Source: an uncultured Sphingobacteriaceae bacterium (GTDB lineage: Bacteria > Bacteroidota > Bacteroidia > Sphingobacteriales > Sphingobacteriaceae). Taken from it: 64,000 nucleotides of DNA. The notes beneath the pieces were generated by a model. The model did no database searches and had not been told where the DNA came from. It saw only the letters and a list, made by a program, of their open reading frames with translations. Both the position numbers and the translations under genes were made by a program. The stretch covers positions 4,420-68,419 of the forward strand of contig CAMPKC010000021.1 of assembly GCA_946887045.1 (NCBI GenBank), given 5' to 3'. Below are positions 26,906 through 36,156 of the stretch, one piece after another. The stretch's first letter is position 1. Each line of letters begins with the position of its first letter.

Positions 26906-27409
26906 TTATTTAGATGAGTGATAAATTTTTTCCAGTTCCGGATAAGTAAACTCTTTCTCGTAAAAACTGCGAATATTTTTTTTTCTGTTATAAATTAAGG
27001 TTGCAGGCAAAGCCCCGGACCACTCTTTACTTATTCTGTCGATATACTCCTGCTCATTAGATTCATTTAATAAGAAAACCTCAGCTTGTAATTTGTTCCG
27101 CTTAACAAAAGGAATCACAAGCTTTTCAAGCTTCGATTTCGAATCTAAACTCACCAATAATACTCGTAGCGGTTGATCTTTGTATTCCACTTGTAGCTTT
27201 TCGAAATGAGGTAACTCTGCAATACAGGGTGCACACCAGGTAGCCCAAAAATTTACCACGTAGACGGTATCACCGCCTTTTTTCATGCGGCTTTCCAATT
27301 GATTGATTTTTAATAAATTAACCCCCTGAGCGTTAACAGATCCGGCGAATAATATAATCATTGCGATAAATAGCGCCCGTTTGTGTTTTTTTATCGCTGT
27401 TGTTATCAT
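26906..27409 (-). CDS. TlpA-like periplasmic thioredoxin
   Basis: About 167 residues from the ATG at 27409; a longer frame reaches 27451, but the signal peptide begins with KKHKRALFIAMIILFAGSVNAQ-like residues after the later Met. The active site is WATWCAPCIAELPHF. The cis-Pro segment is GALPATLIYNR. TlpA-type proteins reduce disulfides in the periplasm, drawing electrons from the membrane. It is the first gene of a two-gene operon with the redoxin at 26288-26899. Confidence 0.85.
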   Translation of the reverse strand: MITTAIKKHKRALFIAMIILFAGSVNAQGVNLLKINQLESRMKKGGDTVYVVNFWATWCAPCIAELPHFEKLQVEYKDQPLRVLLVSLDSKSKLEKLVIPFVKRNKLQAEVFLLNESNEQEYIDRISKEWSGALPATLIYNRKKNIRSFYEKEFTYPELEKIYHSSK

Positions 27410-27567
27410 ACTCAAAACTAATCTATCTTTATTGAAGACAGAACCCTGCAATTGTAAATTTATTATTATAAAAGAAATTGAATCAAAGGGTTACAACAAT
27501 GAATAACATTTTAGAGGCTAATTCTGTTATCTTCATAGATCAGTTGTAACAGCTTTAAATTAAAACC

Positions 27568-28485
27568 ATGAGATCATTTACCGTACTATTTTTAATGCTT
27601 TTCATCCTGTCGGGATGCTCAAAAACCATCAAACCTCAACAGCTGTTTAAAGACGTGCAGGAATTATCTGCGGATAAATATAAAGGACGGAAGGTTGGCA
27701 CCGATGAAAATAAACTGGCCGCGGAATATATCATAAAAAGATTTAAGGAAATAGGATTAAAGGCTTATAACAGTGAATATAAAAAGCCTTTCAATTTCAA
27801 AGAAAGATCAGGAAAAACCATCGAGGGTACCAACCTTATCGGATACATCCCCGGAAAAAAGCAGGACGCCATAATAATCTCGGCTCATTACGACCATGTG
27901 GGAGTTATTAATGGTGAAATTTATAATGGTGCTGATGATAATGCTTCAGGTGTTGGCGGACTGCTCGCCATTGCAAAACACTATTCGAAAAACCAGCCGG
28001 AACATACCTTAGTTTTTGCAGGATTTGATGCTGAAGAAGCAGGCTTACAGGGAGCCAAAGCTTTTTTAGCAAATCCTCCGATTGAATTTGACTGTATAAA
28101 ATTAAATATAAATATGGATATGATCGGCCGTAGCGATATTAACACCTTATATGTAGCCGGCACATGGCATTATCCTTTGCTAAAGGCTCATGTACTTAAT
28201 ACAAATCCAGATATAAAAATACTTTTTGGACATGACGATCCCAAACTGGGGAAAGATGACTGGACAAACCAAAGTGATCAGGGAGCATTTCATGCTAAAA
28301 AAATACCTTTTCTATACTTCGGGGTTGAAGACCACGCAGATTATCACAGGCCAACAGATGACTATTCAAGAATTCACAAAGACTTTTATCAAAACGCGGT
28401 AAATTCAATTTTGGAAGTTGTTAAGAATATCGATAAAAGCGTTACGATACAAAAAATATTCAGGGATAAGTTGATTATGCAATAA
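27568..28485 (+). CDS. M28-family zinc aminopeptidase, lipoprotein
   Basis: 305 residues with a lipobox in the first 20 residues (FILSGCSK). Zinc-ligand motifs of M28 peptidases are visible: SAHYDHVGV, YNGADDNASGVGG, FDAEEAGLQG, NMDMIGR and, near the C-terminus, GVEDHADYHRPTDDY. Such enzymes remove N-terminal residues from peptides at the cell envelope. A -7-like TATCTTCA lies at 27528-27535. The gene is convergent with the S41 peptidase gene and shares a bidirectional terminator. Confidence 0.9.
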   Translation: MRSFTVLFLMLFILSGCSKTIKPQQLFKDVQELSADKYKGRKVGTDENKLAAEYIIKRFKEIGLKAYNSEYKKPFNFKERSGKTIEGTNLIGYIPGKKQDAIIISAHYDHVGVINGEIYNGADDNASGVGGLLAIAKHYSKNQPEHTLVFAGFDAEEAGLQGAKAFLANPPIEFDCIKLNINMDMIGRSDINTLYVAGTWHYPLLKAHVLNTNPDIKILFGHDDPKLGKDDWTNQSDQGAFHAKKIPFLYFGVEDHADYHRPTDDYSRIHKDFYQNAVNSILEVVKNIDKSVTIQKIFRDKLIMQ

Positions 28486-28523
28486 ATAGCAAAGCCGCTC
28501 CGTAATGAAGCGGCTTTGCTATT
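28485..28523. terminator. Bidirectional terminator, perfect 15-bp stem
   Basis: AATAGCAAAGCCGCT (28485-28499) and its exact complement (28509-28523) flank a 9-base loop between convergent genes. The left arm touches the last base of the M28 stop codon. Confidence 0.8.
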
Positions 28524-28537
28524 ATCAAACTCCCCTT

Positions 28538-30151
28538 TTATTTCCGTTTAAGTTTAGCAGGATCTTTAATCATCCCTTTAAACTCGGTATCAAGATGCAA
28601 GCTTTGACTTGCCGAAACCTCAGGCTTTTGACTCATAATAGTACCGGAAGACTTTACCTCAGATGTGTAAGTTCCCTTGGTTATAAAGTTGTATGCAGCA
28701 GCAAAAGAACTTTCTCTGATGTCTCCAAAATCATAATTAACATTATCATTGTCGGCTGTCGAAGTACCGGTATCAGGCGTAAAACCCGCATAATATTTCC
28801 CTTCGCCTTTCGAGTTTTGAGTTTCAAACATGCTAAAATAAACATCGTACTTATCTATCCGAACTGGAAAAAACCCTACGGGTTTGCCATAAGTGGTGGA
28901 GCCCACTATCTTTACCGGCATATGAGGTTTAAGACTATTGATCACCAACTCGCTTGCGGAAGCCGTACTTGAAGAAACGATAAAAACCACACTGGCAATA
29001 TTATTTAGTGCACCGACTTTCTGGAAATAATTAGTATTCGCTTTAACACTATAATCGACATCAGCATAAGTCACCAATTTACCATTCTGATACTGAGAAC
29101 TACCATCTGACTTAAGCAAAGCCTGTTTCGACAAAATAGTGGCCTTCCCCTCTTGCATCAATTTATTGTAATACTCTGTAAACATTATTTTACCATTAAG
29201 CGAGCTTGGGGCAATCCGATTTACAAGATTCTCGGCAGTGGTTACATATCCGCCTCCGTTATATCGGAGGTCCAAAATCAGGTCAGTCACTCCGTATTGT
29301 ATAAACCGGGAAAAAATCCGATCAAACTCAGCGTAGGAATTGGTTCCATCCGAAAATCGTGCATAGGCCATATATCCGATCTTTTTCGATCCGGAAGTAT
29401 AAACTGAATCTTTATAGATTGGGCTGCTTTTATAGCTGGCAGTATTCAGGCTCCTATCAAAAGAAACATTTTCGCTGGTAAAGCCGGCAATTCTTATCGA
29501 AGAATTATTAAATAGAGCTGTGTTAATCTCATTTATTTCTGCATCATAATTACTTCCGAAGGTCTTATTATTGATTTTAGTGATTCTATCCCCTCGCTTA
29601 AAGCCAGCCCTGGCGGCCGGAGAACCCGGATAAATCGCCTTTATAGATAAAGTATACGAACTCTTTGTTCCATAAATTCCAAGCAACAAACCAAAATCAT
29701 TTCCATTACCTTCCAGATCAACCGAACTCTTTTTCTCCGGAGCATAGGCTACAGGATTTTTTTGGGTAATATCTGATATATAAGAGTATTTTGGTTCGTT
29801 ATTGTCAACCTCATCAAATTCGTAAGGCTTATTAGTCAAAGGATTGATTCCGAAGCGGGTAATTGCATAAAGTTCGGAATCGAAATTCGGGTAATCCCTA
29901 GGCTTGAATGTATCATAATCCGGCACGAGGTCCCACCACAAATAAACCTGACGGGCATATAAAAAAATTGAATCTTTAGTAAGCTGATCTCTTGTGCCTG
30001 TTGAAGGAGCTACATCTAAGGGAGTTTTAATTTCAGATTCAACAACAGGAGTTTCCGCCGGATCATCCTTCTTACATCCACCTGCCATATTTACAAGCAG
30101 GGCTGCAAAAAAGAACAAATAAGATGCTTTCGGTTTATATAACAGTTTCAT
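28538..30151 (-). CDS. S41-family C-terminal processing peptidase-like lipoprotein with PDZ domain
   Basis: 537 residues with a lipobox near residue 26 (NMAGGCKKD). A PDZ domain lies at about 165-235 (GSPAARAGFKRGDRITKINNK). The S41 core shows DLRYNGGGYVTTAENL, the Ser-containing SSSTASASELVINSLKP, and the Lys in TTYGKPVGFFP, so the Ser/Lys dyad appears intact. It probably degrades misfolded or dietary proteins at the envelope. A paralogue sits immediately upstream on the same strand, 133 bp away. Confidence 0.9.
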   Translation of the reverse strand: MKLLYKPKASYLFFFAALLVNMAGGCKKDDPAETPVVESEIKTPLDVAPSTGTRDQLTKDSIFLYARQVYLWWDLVPDYDTFKPRDYPNFDSELYAITRFGINPLTNKPYEFDEVDNNEPKYSYISDITQKNPVAYAPEKKSSVDLEGNGNDFGLLLGIYGTKSSYTLSIKAIYPGSPAARAGFKRGDRITKINNKTFGSNYDAEINEINTALFNNSSIRIAGFTSENVSFDRSLNTASYKSSPIYKDSVYTSGSKKIGYMAYARFSDGTNSYAEFDRIFSRFIQYGVTDLILDLRYNGGGYVTTAENLVNRIAPSSLNGKIMFTEYYNKLMQEGKATILSKQALLKSDGSSQYQNGKLVTYADVDYSVKANTNYFQKVGALNNIASVVFIVSSSTASASELVINSLKPHMPVKIVGSTTYGKPVGFFPVRIDKYDVYFSMFETQNSKGEGKYYAGFTPDTGTSTADNDNVNYDFGDIRESSFAAAYNFITKGTYTSEVKSSGTIMSQKPEVSASQSLHLDTEFKGMIKDPAKLKRK

Positions 30152-30284
30152 AGGTAAGGCTGTTTATTCCAATCATTATATAGCTATATACGAAAAGCAT
30201 TAACGTTAAGTTTAACATCCAATTATCTTATTTTATAGATTTTCCCCTTTCAATTAAATATATGGCTTTGTCCCGACAATTCCG

Positions 30285-31673
30285 TTATTTCTGTAATCGT
30301 CGTACGAACGGAGGCATTCGTGAAGGTCTGTTTTCGACTGTTACAGAGGGTAAATGATCAGCAATTTCATTATTGAGTTCGCTGACGCGCTGTACTTCGG
30401 CGGAATTTACAGACGAAATTCTATCGGGGGCTATTGCAGAAAAAACATTATTAGAAAGATAAAACAAAGCTTCTTTTAAATTCGCTTCCGATTCATCTCC
30501 GAAATCATGAACCAGGTCATCGGCAACATTTTTATCAACAGGAAATCCTGCAAAAAAATCTGCTTTGCCCACGCTATTTACGGATTTAAATGATACCGGG
30601 AAAATATTGTATTGAAATACCGGAATCGGGAAAAACCCGACTGGCTTGCCATAGGTTCTGGTTTCACCAATTAATTTAACATCCATTACAGGATCGAGAT
30701 TGTTAATTAACAACTCGCTTGCAGAGGCAGATGAAGGCGAAACAATAAAAACGATTCGACTTAAATCGAGATTCCCAACTTTATAAAATTTGTAAGATTC
30801 GTTCCAGGAAGTATATTTCTTATTAAATATATACGTATACATCACTTTTTGCGCCCTCCCGACTGATTTAGGAGCCAGCATATTAACTAAAGTGTCCTGG
30901 GTTGAAACAAAGCCTCCACGGTTGTACCTAAGGTCGACAACCACTTCGTTTACACCTTGATTTTGAAACTCAGTTATAGTACTCACCAACTCCGCAACTG
31001 AAGTAGCTCCGGAAAATTCGTTAAAAACAAAATATCCTATTTTTTTATCACCCCTCAAATAGATCTTGGAATATAGAACGGTATTAAGGGTATATGTTGA
31101 TTTTTGAAGGGCAAGCTCTACAGCTGTTCCGTCCGGTTTGATGAATTCAAACTGTGCAGACACCGGTGTCCCGAAGAATACATCATTTATATAATCGATG
31201 TCGGCCTGAACGCTACGGTTGATTACTCTGCCATTAATTTTAGACACACGCCAACTTCTCTTCACTCCTGCTACACCAGCGGACGAATTAGCATAAACAT
31301 AGCTGACCCGGATTTCATTACTTCCGGGAACAAATTTCACCATAAAGCCGAAATCCGTAGAAGCGCCCTTTTCACTTTGTTCCGTTTCTTCCTTAGTTTC
31401 GGCAAAACTCCATTGATCAAGTGGCTGATAAGACCTTACCTTCGCCATTAACTCATAAATATCAGGTGAGTTTCGGGGTTTGAAACTTGTTACAGATGGA
31501 AGCTTTTCAGTCCACAAATAAATATCCTTAGTTTTTAAGTATGCAGAATCTAAAACATTCGATTCAACCTCATAATCTTTCTTTTTACAAGCCGTAAAAG
31601 ACACAGACACAAGAGTAAAACAAAAAACTAAACGTTTAAGTAAAGACTTAGGTCGGAGATTCGGATTCATCAA
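30285..31673 (-). CDS. S41-family peptidase-like lipoprotein (paralogue)
   Basis: 462 residues with a lipobox SVSFTACKKKD. It shares architecture with the neighbour at 28538: a PDZ-like region (VAGVKRSWRVSKINGRVI), then DLRYNRGGFVSTQD, SPSSASASELLINNLDP and TRTYGKPVGFFP. The Ser/Lys dyad is kept. It is shorter and the PDZ segment departs from consensus. The two genes are probably products of an old tandem duplication. Confidence 0.88.
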   Translation of the reverse strand: MMNPNLRPKSLLKRLVFCFTLVSVSFTACKKKDYEVESNVLDSAYLKTKDIYLWTEKLPSVTSFKPRNSPDIYELMAKVRSYQPLDQWSFAETKEETEQSEKGASTDFGFMVKFVPGSNEIRVSYVYANSSAGVAGVKRSWRVSKINGRVINRSVQADIDYINDVFFGTPVSAQFEFIKPDGTAVELALQKSTYTLNTVLYSKIYLRGDKKIGYFVFNEFSGATSVAELVSTITEFQNQGVNEVVVDLRYNRGGFVSTQDTLVNMLAPKSVGRAQKVMYTYIFNKKYTSWNESYKFYKVGNLDLSRIVFIVSPSSASASELLINNLDPVMDVKLIGETRTYGKPVGFFPIPVFQYNIFPVSFKSVNSVGKADFFAGFPVDKNVADDLVHDFGDESEANLKEALFYLSNNVFSAIAPDRISSVNSAEVQRVSELNNEIADHLPSVTVENRPSRMPPFVRRLQK

Positions 31674-31705
31674 GAGGTTTATAATCAGATAATTTCAATA
31701 CAATA

Positions 31706-32323
31706 TTACGAAATTAAGTCTGATACCTCCATATATTCAATACCCGCAGTCTCGGCAAACTTAAAATCTGTATCGGAAGCCCCGACTATAACAACATCCG
31801 ACTCTCCCAATTTATTCTCATCCATCAAGAATCTAAGCACATCCGTGTGTGGCTTAGGCTTTATCTCATCAGCAAAATAAACCTTCAAAAATTCTTCCAG
31901 GCCGTGCCATTCAATTTGCTTGATTTTATTTAACTGCTGTAACGGATCGCCGGCTGTAACAATAAAAATCTGCTTTCGGTCGACGACAATTTCCTGCAGA
32001 AAACTTAAAATATTTTGAAACAAAAGAAGTTTGAGAGGCAGTTTCGCCTCACGTCCGAGGCGCTCAAAATTCCCTCTATATTTTTCGTCAAATGCATATA
32101 CCTCTTTTGCCTTGTCAAAAATCCTATCCGGTCCGTGTTTTTCGTAAACCTTCTTCATAAACTGGATGACATCATTCGCAGGTGGAAATCCCTCATGAAA
32201 TTCGAGGAAATTAGCAAACAGATAATACACCTGCAGATCGTAATCTTTTACAGGAAACAGAACATCGTCGAGTTCAAAAATAAAAGCCTGCTTTCTATTT
32301 ATTAAATCCGAATAATTTTCCAT
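31706..32323 (-). CDS. HAD-superfamily protein with altered nucleophile
   Basis: 205 residues. Motif I reads FIFELDDVLF; aligned with the usual FDLDGTL the nucleophile Asp is Glu. Motif II (VTAGD), the motif III Lys region (EIKPKPH) and the acidic motif IV (VVIVGASDTDF) are present. A Glu nucleophile would not be expected to form a normal phospho-enzyme, so the protein may be a binder or have lost activity. Its ATG overlaps the stop of the upstream gene (TAATG), implying coupled translation with the pre-ATP-grasp-like protein and lolD. Confidence 0.75.
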   Translation of the reverse strand: MENYSDLINRKQAFIFELDDVLFPVKDYDLQVYYLFANFLEFHEGFPPANDVIQFMKKVYEKHGPDRIFDKAKEVYAFDEKYRGNFERLGREAKLPLKLLLFQNILSFLQEIVVDRKQIFIVTAGDPLQQLNKIKQIEWHGLEEFLKVYFADEIKPKPHTDVLRFLMDENKLGESDVVIVGASDTDFKFAETAGIEYMEVSDLIS

Positions 32324-32769
32324 TAACTGACTGTAAATAGTTGAAATTCTGAAGACAAATCATCTTTCAAAAAAACTCCCCGATCGGGTAAATCATCCTG
32401 ATCTTTGTCATCCTTTATTATGATTTTTCCCTTTAAGCCTTTATTTAGCAGAGAGGAAATTTCTGATTTATCGGGCACCATCAATTTGATTCCATACTCA
32501 TCAAATAATTGTCTCGCTTCTGCCAGGGCAATCACTTCTTCGCTGCGCAGAGGAAACACTTTCTCGATGCCGTTGTCCAGACAAACAGTTAAAAGCAGGT
32601 GCGCGAAAGATGGAGAATTACCGGAAGGAATTTTTAGAAACTTCCTGCCTTTTAATACAACCTGAGGCAATTCTTCGTAGTCTGCCAGGTATATACTATC
32701 GTCCGTATTTAATAAGCGTTGTAAATGATATGCTTGCGCAGTAGCGGCAGCAGTTATTAAAATATTCAA
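32323..32769 (-). CDS. Small protein resembling an isolated pre-ATP-grasp domain
   Basis: 148 residues starting [20 protein letters not shown], a Rossmann-like first strand as in PylC/CarB-type pre-ATP-grasp domains, followed by [22 protein letters not shown] and [25 protein letters not shown]. The ATP-grasp catalytic part expected after this domain is absent. Its start overlaps the lolD stop by 4 bp and its stop overlaps the HAD start by 1 bp. No function can be assigned; a truncated or stand-alone regulatory form are both possible. Confidence 0.65.
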   Translation of the reverse strand: MNILITAAATAQAYHLQRLLNTDDSIYLADYEELPQVVLKGRKFLKIPSGNSPSFAHLLLTVCLDNGIEKVFPLRSEEVIALAEARQLFDEYGIKLMVPDKSEISSLLNKGLKGKIIIKDDKDQDDLPDRGVFLKDDLSSEFQLFTVS

Positions 32770-33428
32770 TCTAGAGAATCTATAATTTGTCCGTCCTTCA
32801 TTGTTACTTTCCGATCAGCCATGGCAGCTAATTCCTCATTGTGAGTTACGATAATAAACGTTTGCGAAAATTTATCTCTCAGCTCCCTGAAAAGGGAATG
32901 CAAACTTTGGGCATTTTGAGAGTCTAAGTTACCGGAAGGTTCATCGGCTAAAACAACTGAAGGGTTATTTACCAGAGCTCTGGCAACCGCTACGCGTTGC
33001 TGCTCACCTCCGGAAAGTTCGTTCGGCTTATGCCCTGCTCTATGTTCCAAACCAAGCATACGGAGAAGTTCCAAGGCTCGTGTTTCGGCTTCCTTTTTAC
33101 TCTTTTTAGCAATAAAGGCCGGAATACATACATTTTCGAGCGCTGTAAATTCGGGCAATAAATGATGAAACTGAAAAATAAAACCGATGTGCTTATTTCG
33201 GAAAGCGCTCAAAGCAGAAGCCGAAAGCTTTGCAATGTTGGTTCCGTTAATAATCACTTCACCTTTATCGGCCTTATCCAAAGTTCCCACAATATGAAGC
33301 AATGTACTCTTACCCGCTCCCGAGGCCCCGACAATAGTCACGATTTCGCCTTTTTTAACACTAAAATCGACTCCTTTCAGAATTTCAAGATCTCTGTATG
33401 ATTTATGTATTCCTTTAGCATGCAGCAT
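32766..33428 (-). CDS. lolD: ABC transporter ATP-binding protein, LolD-type
   Basis: 220 residues with Walker [10 protein letters not shown], signature [14 protein letters not shown], Walker [14 protein letters not shown] and the switch His in IIVTHNEE. The closest resemblance is LolD of the lipoprotein-releasing LolCDE complex ([16 protein letters not shown]). The permease is not in this operon, which is common in Bacteroidota. It is the first gene of a tightly coupled three-gene unit with the pre-ATP-grasp-like and HAD-like proteins. Another member of the MacB/LolD subfamily cannot be excluded. Confidence 0.85.
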   Translation of the reverse strand: MLHAKGIHKSYRDLEILKGVDFSVKKGEIVTIVGASGAGKSTLLHIVGTLDKADKGEVIINGTNIAKLSASALSAFRNKHIGFIFQFHHLLPEFTALENVCIPAFIAKKSKKEAETRALELLRMLGLEHRAGHKPNELSGGEQQRVAVARALVNNPSVVLADEPSGNLDSQNAQSLHSLFRELRDKFSQTFIIVTHNEELAAMADRKVTMKDGQIIDSLD

Positions 33429-33440
33429 AAGGCGAAGATA

Positions 33441-33493
33441 GAGGTTAAAGGTGAAAGGTGGAAGGTAAAAGGTGAAAGGGTGAGAGGTTAAGG
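33441..33493. repeat. Purine-rich imperfect AGGTGAAA-type repeat
   Basis: Short degenerate copies of AGGTGAAAGG/AGGTTAAAGG run in tandem between lolD and sucC. The plus strand is almost only purine here. No open frame uses it. Confidence 0.55.
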
Positions 33494-33693
33494 AAAATGA
33501 GAGGCGAGGAAAAAGCTAAGGATTTGAGTGTCATACGTTGAGTGAACCTTGAAGCGATATCGACCTTTGGAGCAGAAATCCATTGCATTATTGAAAAAAA
33601 TCGAGAAATTCAATGATAAAAGCCGCAATTTTTTGATATTTTTTTAAATAATAGATGCAAAATGGTAGTTTTACGACGAAAAATTTTCAAATC

Positions 33694-34887
33694 ATGAATA
33701 TTCACGAATACCAAGGTAAAGCCATACTAAAAAGTTTCGGTGTTAGAGTGCAGGAGGGCATCGTTGCTGACACACCTGAACAAGCCGTAGAAGCAGCAAA
33801 AAAGCTAAAGCAAGAATACAATTCTGATTGGGTTGTAGTAAAAGCGCAAATTCATGCCGGTGGTCGCGGTAAGGGCGGCGGTGTTAAGCTGGCTAAGAAT
33901 CTGGACGAAGTAAAAGAAAAAGCAAGTCAGATCATTGGCATGCAGTTAGTTACTCCACAAACAGGACCTGAAGGTAAAAAAGTTAGTAAAGTACTTATCG
34001 CACAAGATGTTTACTACCCAGGAGAAAGTGAAACAAAAGAATTTTATGTAAGCGTATTGCTCGACCGTGCAAAAGGCCGCAATATTGTAATGTATTCTAC
34101 CGAAGGTGGTATGGATATTGAAGAAGTTGCTGAACATACTCCTCATTTGATTTTCAAAGAAGAAATCGATCCTAAAGTTGGACTTCAAGGATTCCAGGCT
34201 CGTAAAATAGCTTTCAATTTAGGTCTAAGCGGTGATGCGTTTAAAGACATGACTAAATTTATCGCTGCCTTATATAAAGCATACGAACATACTGATTCAT
34301 CAATGTTCGAAATCAACCCTGTTTTAAAAACTTCTGACAACAAAATATTAGCTGTTGATGCGAAAGTAAATCTTGATGATAACGGTTTATTCCGTCATCC
34401 TGATTATGCAGCTTTACGCGATGTTGCTGAAGAAGATCCAATGGAAGTTGAAGCCAGCAAATCAAACCTTAACTTCGTTAAGCTTGACGGAAACGTTGGC
34501 TGTATGGTTAATGGCGCTGGATTAGCGATGGCAACTATGGACATCATCAAACTTGCAGGTGGCGAGCCGGCGAATTTCCTTGACGTTGGTGGAACCGCAA
34601 ACGCACAAACTGTTAAAGCTGCCTTTAACATCATCCTTCAGGATCCTAACGTAAAAGCAATTCTAATCAATATTTTTGGTGGTATTGTTCGCTGCGACCG
34701 TGTAGCGCAAGGTGTAATTGATGCTTATAAAGAACTTGGGGATATTCGTGTTCCGATTATTGTTAGATTGCAAGGAACAAACGCGGTAGAAGCGAAGAAA
34801 TTAATCGATGAGTCTGGATTGAAAGTATACTCGGCAATTCTTTTAAAAGAAGCAGCTGCTTTGGTAACAAAAGTGCTTGAAGATTAA
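33694..34887 (+). CDS. sucC: Succinyl-CoA synthetase beta subunit (ADP/GDP-forming)
   Basis: 397 residues from the ATG at 33694, where the family N-terminus MNIHEYQGKAILKSFG begins; an upstream ATG at 33655 would add 13 residues not found in the family. The ATP-grasp domain (AQIHAGGRGKGGGVKLA), NPVLKTSDN and the CoA-ligase part (FLDVGGTANAQTVKAAF, INIFGGIVRCDRVAQG) are complete. It acts with SucD, which is not adjacent, in the TCA cycle with substrate-level phosphorylation. A -7-like TAGTTTTA at 33666-33673 and a terminator at 34904-34937 bracket it. Confidence 0.96.
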   Translation: MNIHEYQGKAILKSFGVRVQEGIVADTPEQAVEAAKKLKQEYNSDWVVVKAQIHAGGRGKGGGVKLAKNLDEVKEKASQIIGMQLVTPQTGPEGKKVSKVLIAQDVYYPGESETKEFYVSVLLDRAKGRNIVMYSTEGGMDIEEVAEHTPHLIFKEEIDPKVGLQGFQARKIAFNLGLSGDAFKDMTKFIAALYKAYEHTDSSMFEINPVLKTSDNKILAVDAKVNLDDNGLFRHPDYAALRDVAEEDPMEVEASKSNLNFVKLDGNVGCMVNGAGLAMATMDIIKLAGGEPANFLDVGGTANAQTVKAAFNIILQDPNVKAILINIFGGIVRCDRVAQGVIDAYKELGDIRVPIIVRLQGTNAVEAKKLIDESGLKVYSAILLKEAAALVTKVLED

Positions 34888-34903
34888 GCTTTAAATTGTG
34901 AAT

Positions 34904-34937
34904 AAAAAATGCCATCTCCGAAAGGGATGGCATTTTT
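34904..34937. terminator. Bidirectional terminator after sucC
   Basis: AAAAAATGCCATC pairs with GATGGCATTTTTT around a short loop, with A-run and T-run on either side, between convergent sucC and the 34962 gene. Confidence 0.85.
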
Positions 34938-34961
34938 TGTATAAACATATATACTTGAATC

Positions 34962-35417
34962 TTATTCTAAGAGCGACTCTTTCGAGGCATAAATCCAGTA
35001 CAATCCATCAAACATACTATCCTCAAAAGGGTAATAATAAACCCCCTCCGGTGATTTATATTCAGTTTTTGGCTTGCCAAAATGGGTACCTGACTTCACC
35101 TCTGCCCCTTTTTTTATTTGTTTGAATATCGGCGAATAGGCTTTCTTTCCTCTGGCTTGAAAAGCCCAGTAACTTTTATCTACACCTGCAGCGGGATTTG
35201 CTTTTACATAACTGACATGGGCCTTGATTTTGTTATCAGCAATAAAACGGTAATCGCCGTCTTTAGAAGGAGTATAGCCTGATTTCAGCAATAACTGTAT
35301 AGCTGCACTGTCCTCCTGAGAAACAATTGACTTTATAAAATTGTAATCAACTACCTGACCCTTTGCAATTGTTCCGCAGAATAAGAGCAATGTAAAAAAT
35401 GTGTATATCTGTTTCAT
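34962..35417 (-). CDS. Exported protein of unknown function
   Basis: About 151 residues from the ATG at 35417, where a good signal peptide starts (MKQIYTFFTLLLFCGTIAKGQ); an in-frame ATG at 35453 would put 12 extra residues before it. The mature part begins with a helical segment (FIKSIVSQEDSAAIQLLLKSGY) followed by strand-rich sequence with many Tyr and Lys. I do not recognise the family. It is probably periplasmic. It is divergent from the NlpC/P60 gene. Confidence 0.7.
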   Translation of the reverse strand: MKQIYTFFTLLLFCGTIAKGQVVDYNFIKSIVSQEDSAAIQLLLKSGYTPSKDGDYRFIADNKIKAHVSYVKANPAAGVDKSYWAFQARGKKAYSPIFKQIKKGAEVKSGTHFGKPKTEYKSPEGVYYYPFEDSMFDGLYWIYASKESLLE

Positions 35418-35531
35418 ATCTCTCCTAAAATAACTCAAAAATTGAAAATACATTATCCTAAGGATCAGAATTTCTTACATCCGGAGAAATCCTGTGGCAA
35501 AACATACACACAACAATTCCGTTCTTATTTT

Positions 35532-36110
35532 ATGTCCATAAATAAAATCATCTTAATACCAGTTTTAGCAATGGTCATTTTCTCTTGCGGGAATATTGAG
35601 ACTGAAGAACAGGAGCAAGATTTAAAGGACACTGCCGACCACACAGAAGTAGACATCGATACGAACGAAATTAGGGAAGCCCTGCCACCCAGTTCAAGCA
35701 TCGATACCCGCGACGTTAACCCTTCTGAAGTGATAAATTTCGCAAAAACGCTTGACGGAACTCCCTATAAATATGGCTCTATTAATCCACAGCAAGGCTT
35801 TGACTGTTCGGGATTCATTACTTATGTATTCAATCATTTTAACATTGCCGTACCCAGAAGCTCAATAGATTTCACAAATGTAGGAACAGAGATTCGGGTG
35901 AATGAGGCAAAACCCGGTGATCTGATATTATTTACCGGAACAGACAGCACGATCAGAGATGTAGGTCACATGGGAATTATTGTCGAAAATGATGATACCA
36001 CGAAATTTATCCATTCAACTTCGGGAAAAGCCTATGGCGTCACCATTACCCCTCTTAATGAATACTACCAGGGCAGGTTTGTAAAAACTATCAGAATATT
36101 CAAAAACTAG
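35532..36110 (+). CDS. NlpC/P60-family lipoprotein
   Basis: 192 residues from ATG 35532; a frame open to 35442 lacks a signal peptide. The lipobox is AMVIFSCGN. The NlpC/P60 domain has the catalytic Cys92 (GFDCSGFITYVF), His in DVGHMGIIVEND and a second His in FIHSTSGKA. Family members cut peptidoglycan stem peptides, here at the periplasmic face of a membrane. An acidic linker (about 20-60) separates anchor and enzyme. Confidence 0.88.
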   Translation: MSINKIILIPVLAMVIFSCGNIETEEQEQDLKDTADHTEVDIDTNEIREALPPSSSIDTRDVNPSEVINFAKTLDGTPYKYGSINPQQGFDCSGFITYVFNHFNIAVPRSSIDFTNVGTEIRVNEAKPGDLILFTGTDSTIRDVGHMGIIVENDDTTKFIHSTSGKAYGVTITPLNEYYQGRFVKTIRIFKN

Positions 36111-36156
36111 ACCCGGATTTATTTAAAACAATCCCCATCTTTGCGCTTTGAAATTC

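Noticed and set aside
33441..33493. CRISPR-like or regulatory meaning of the AGGTGAAA repeats
   Set aside because: Units are short, degenerate and without unique spacers; this looks like simple-sequence drift.
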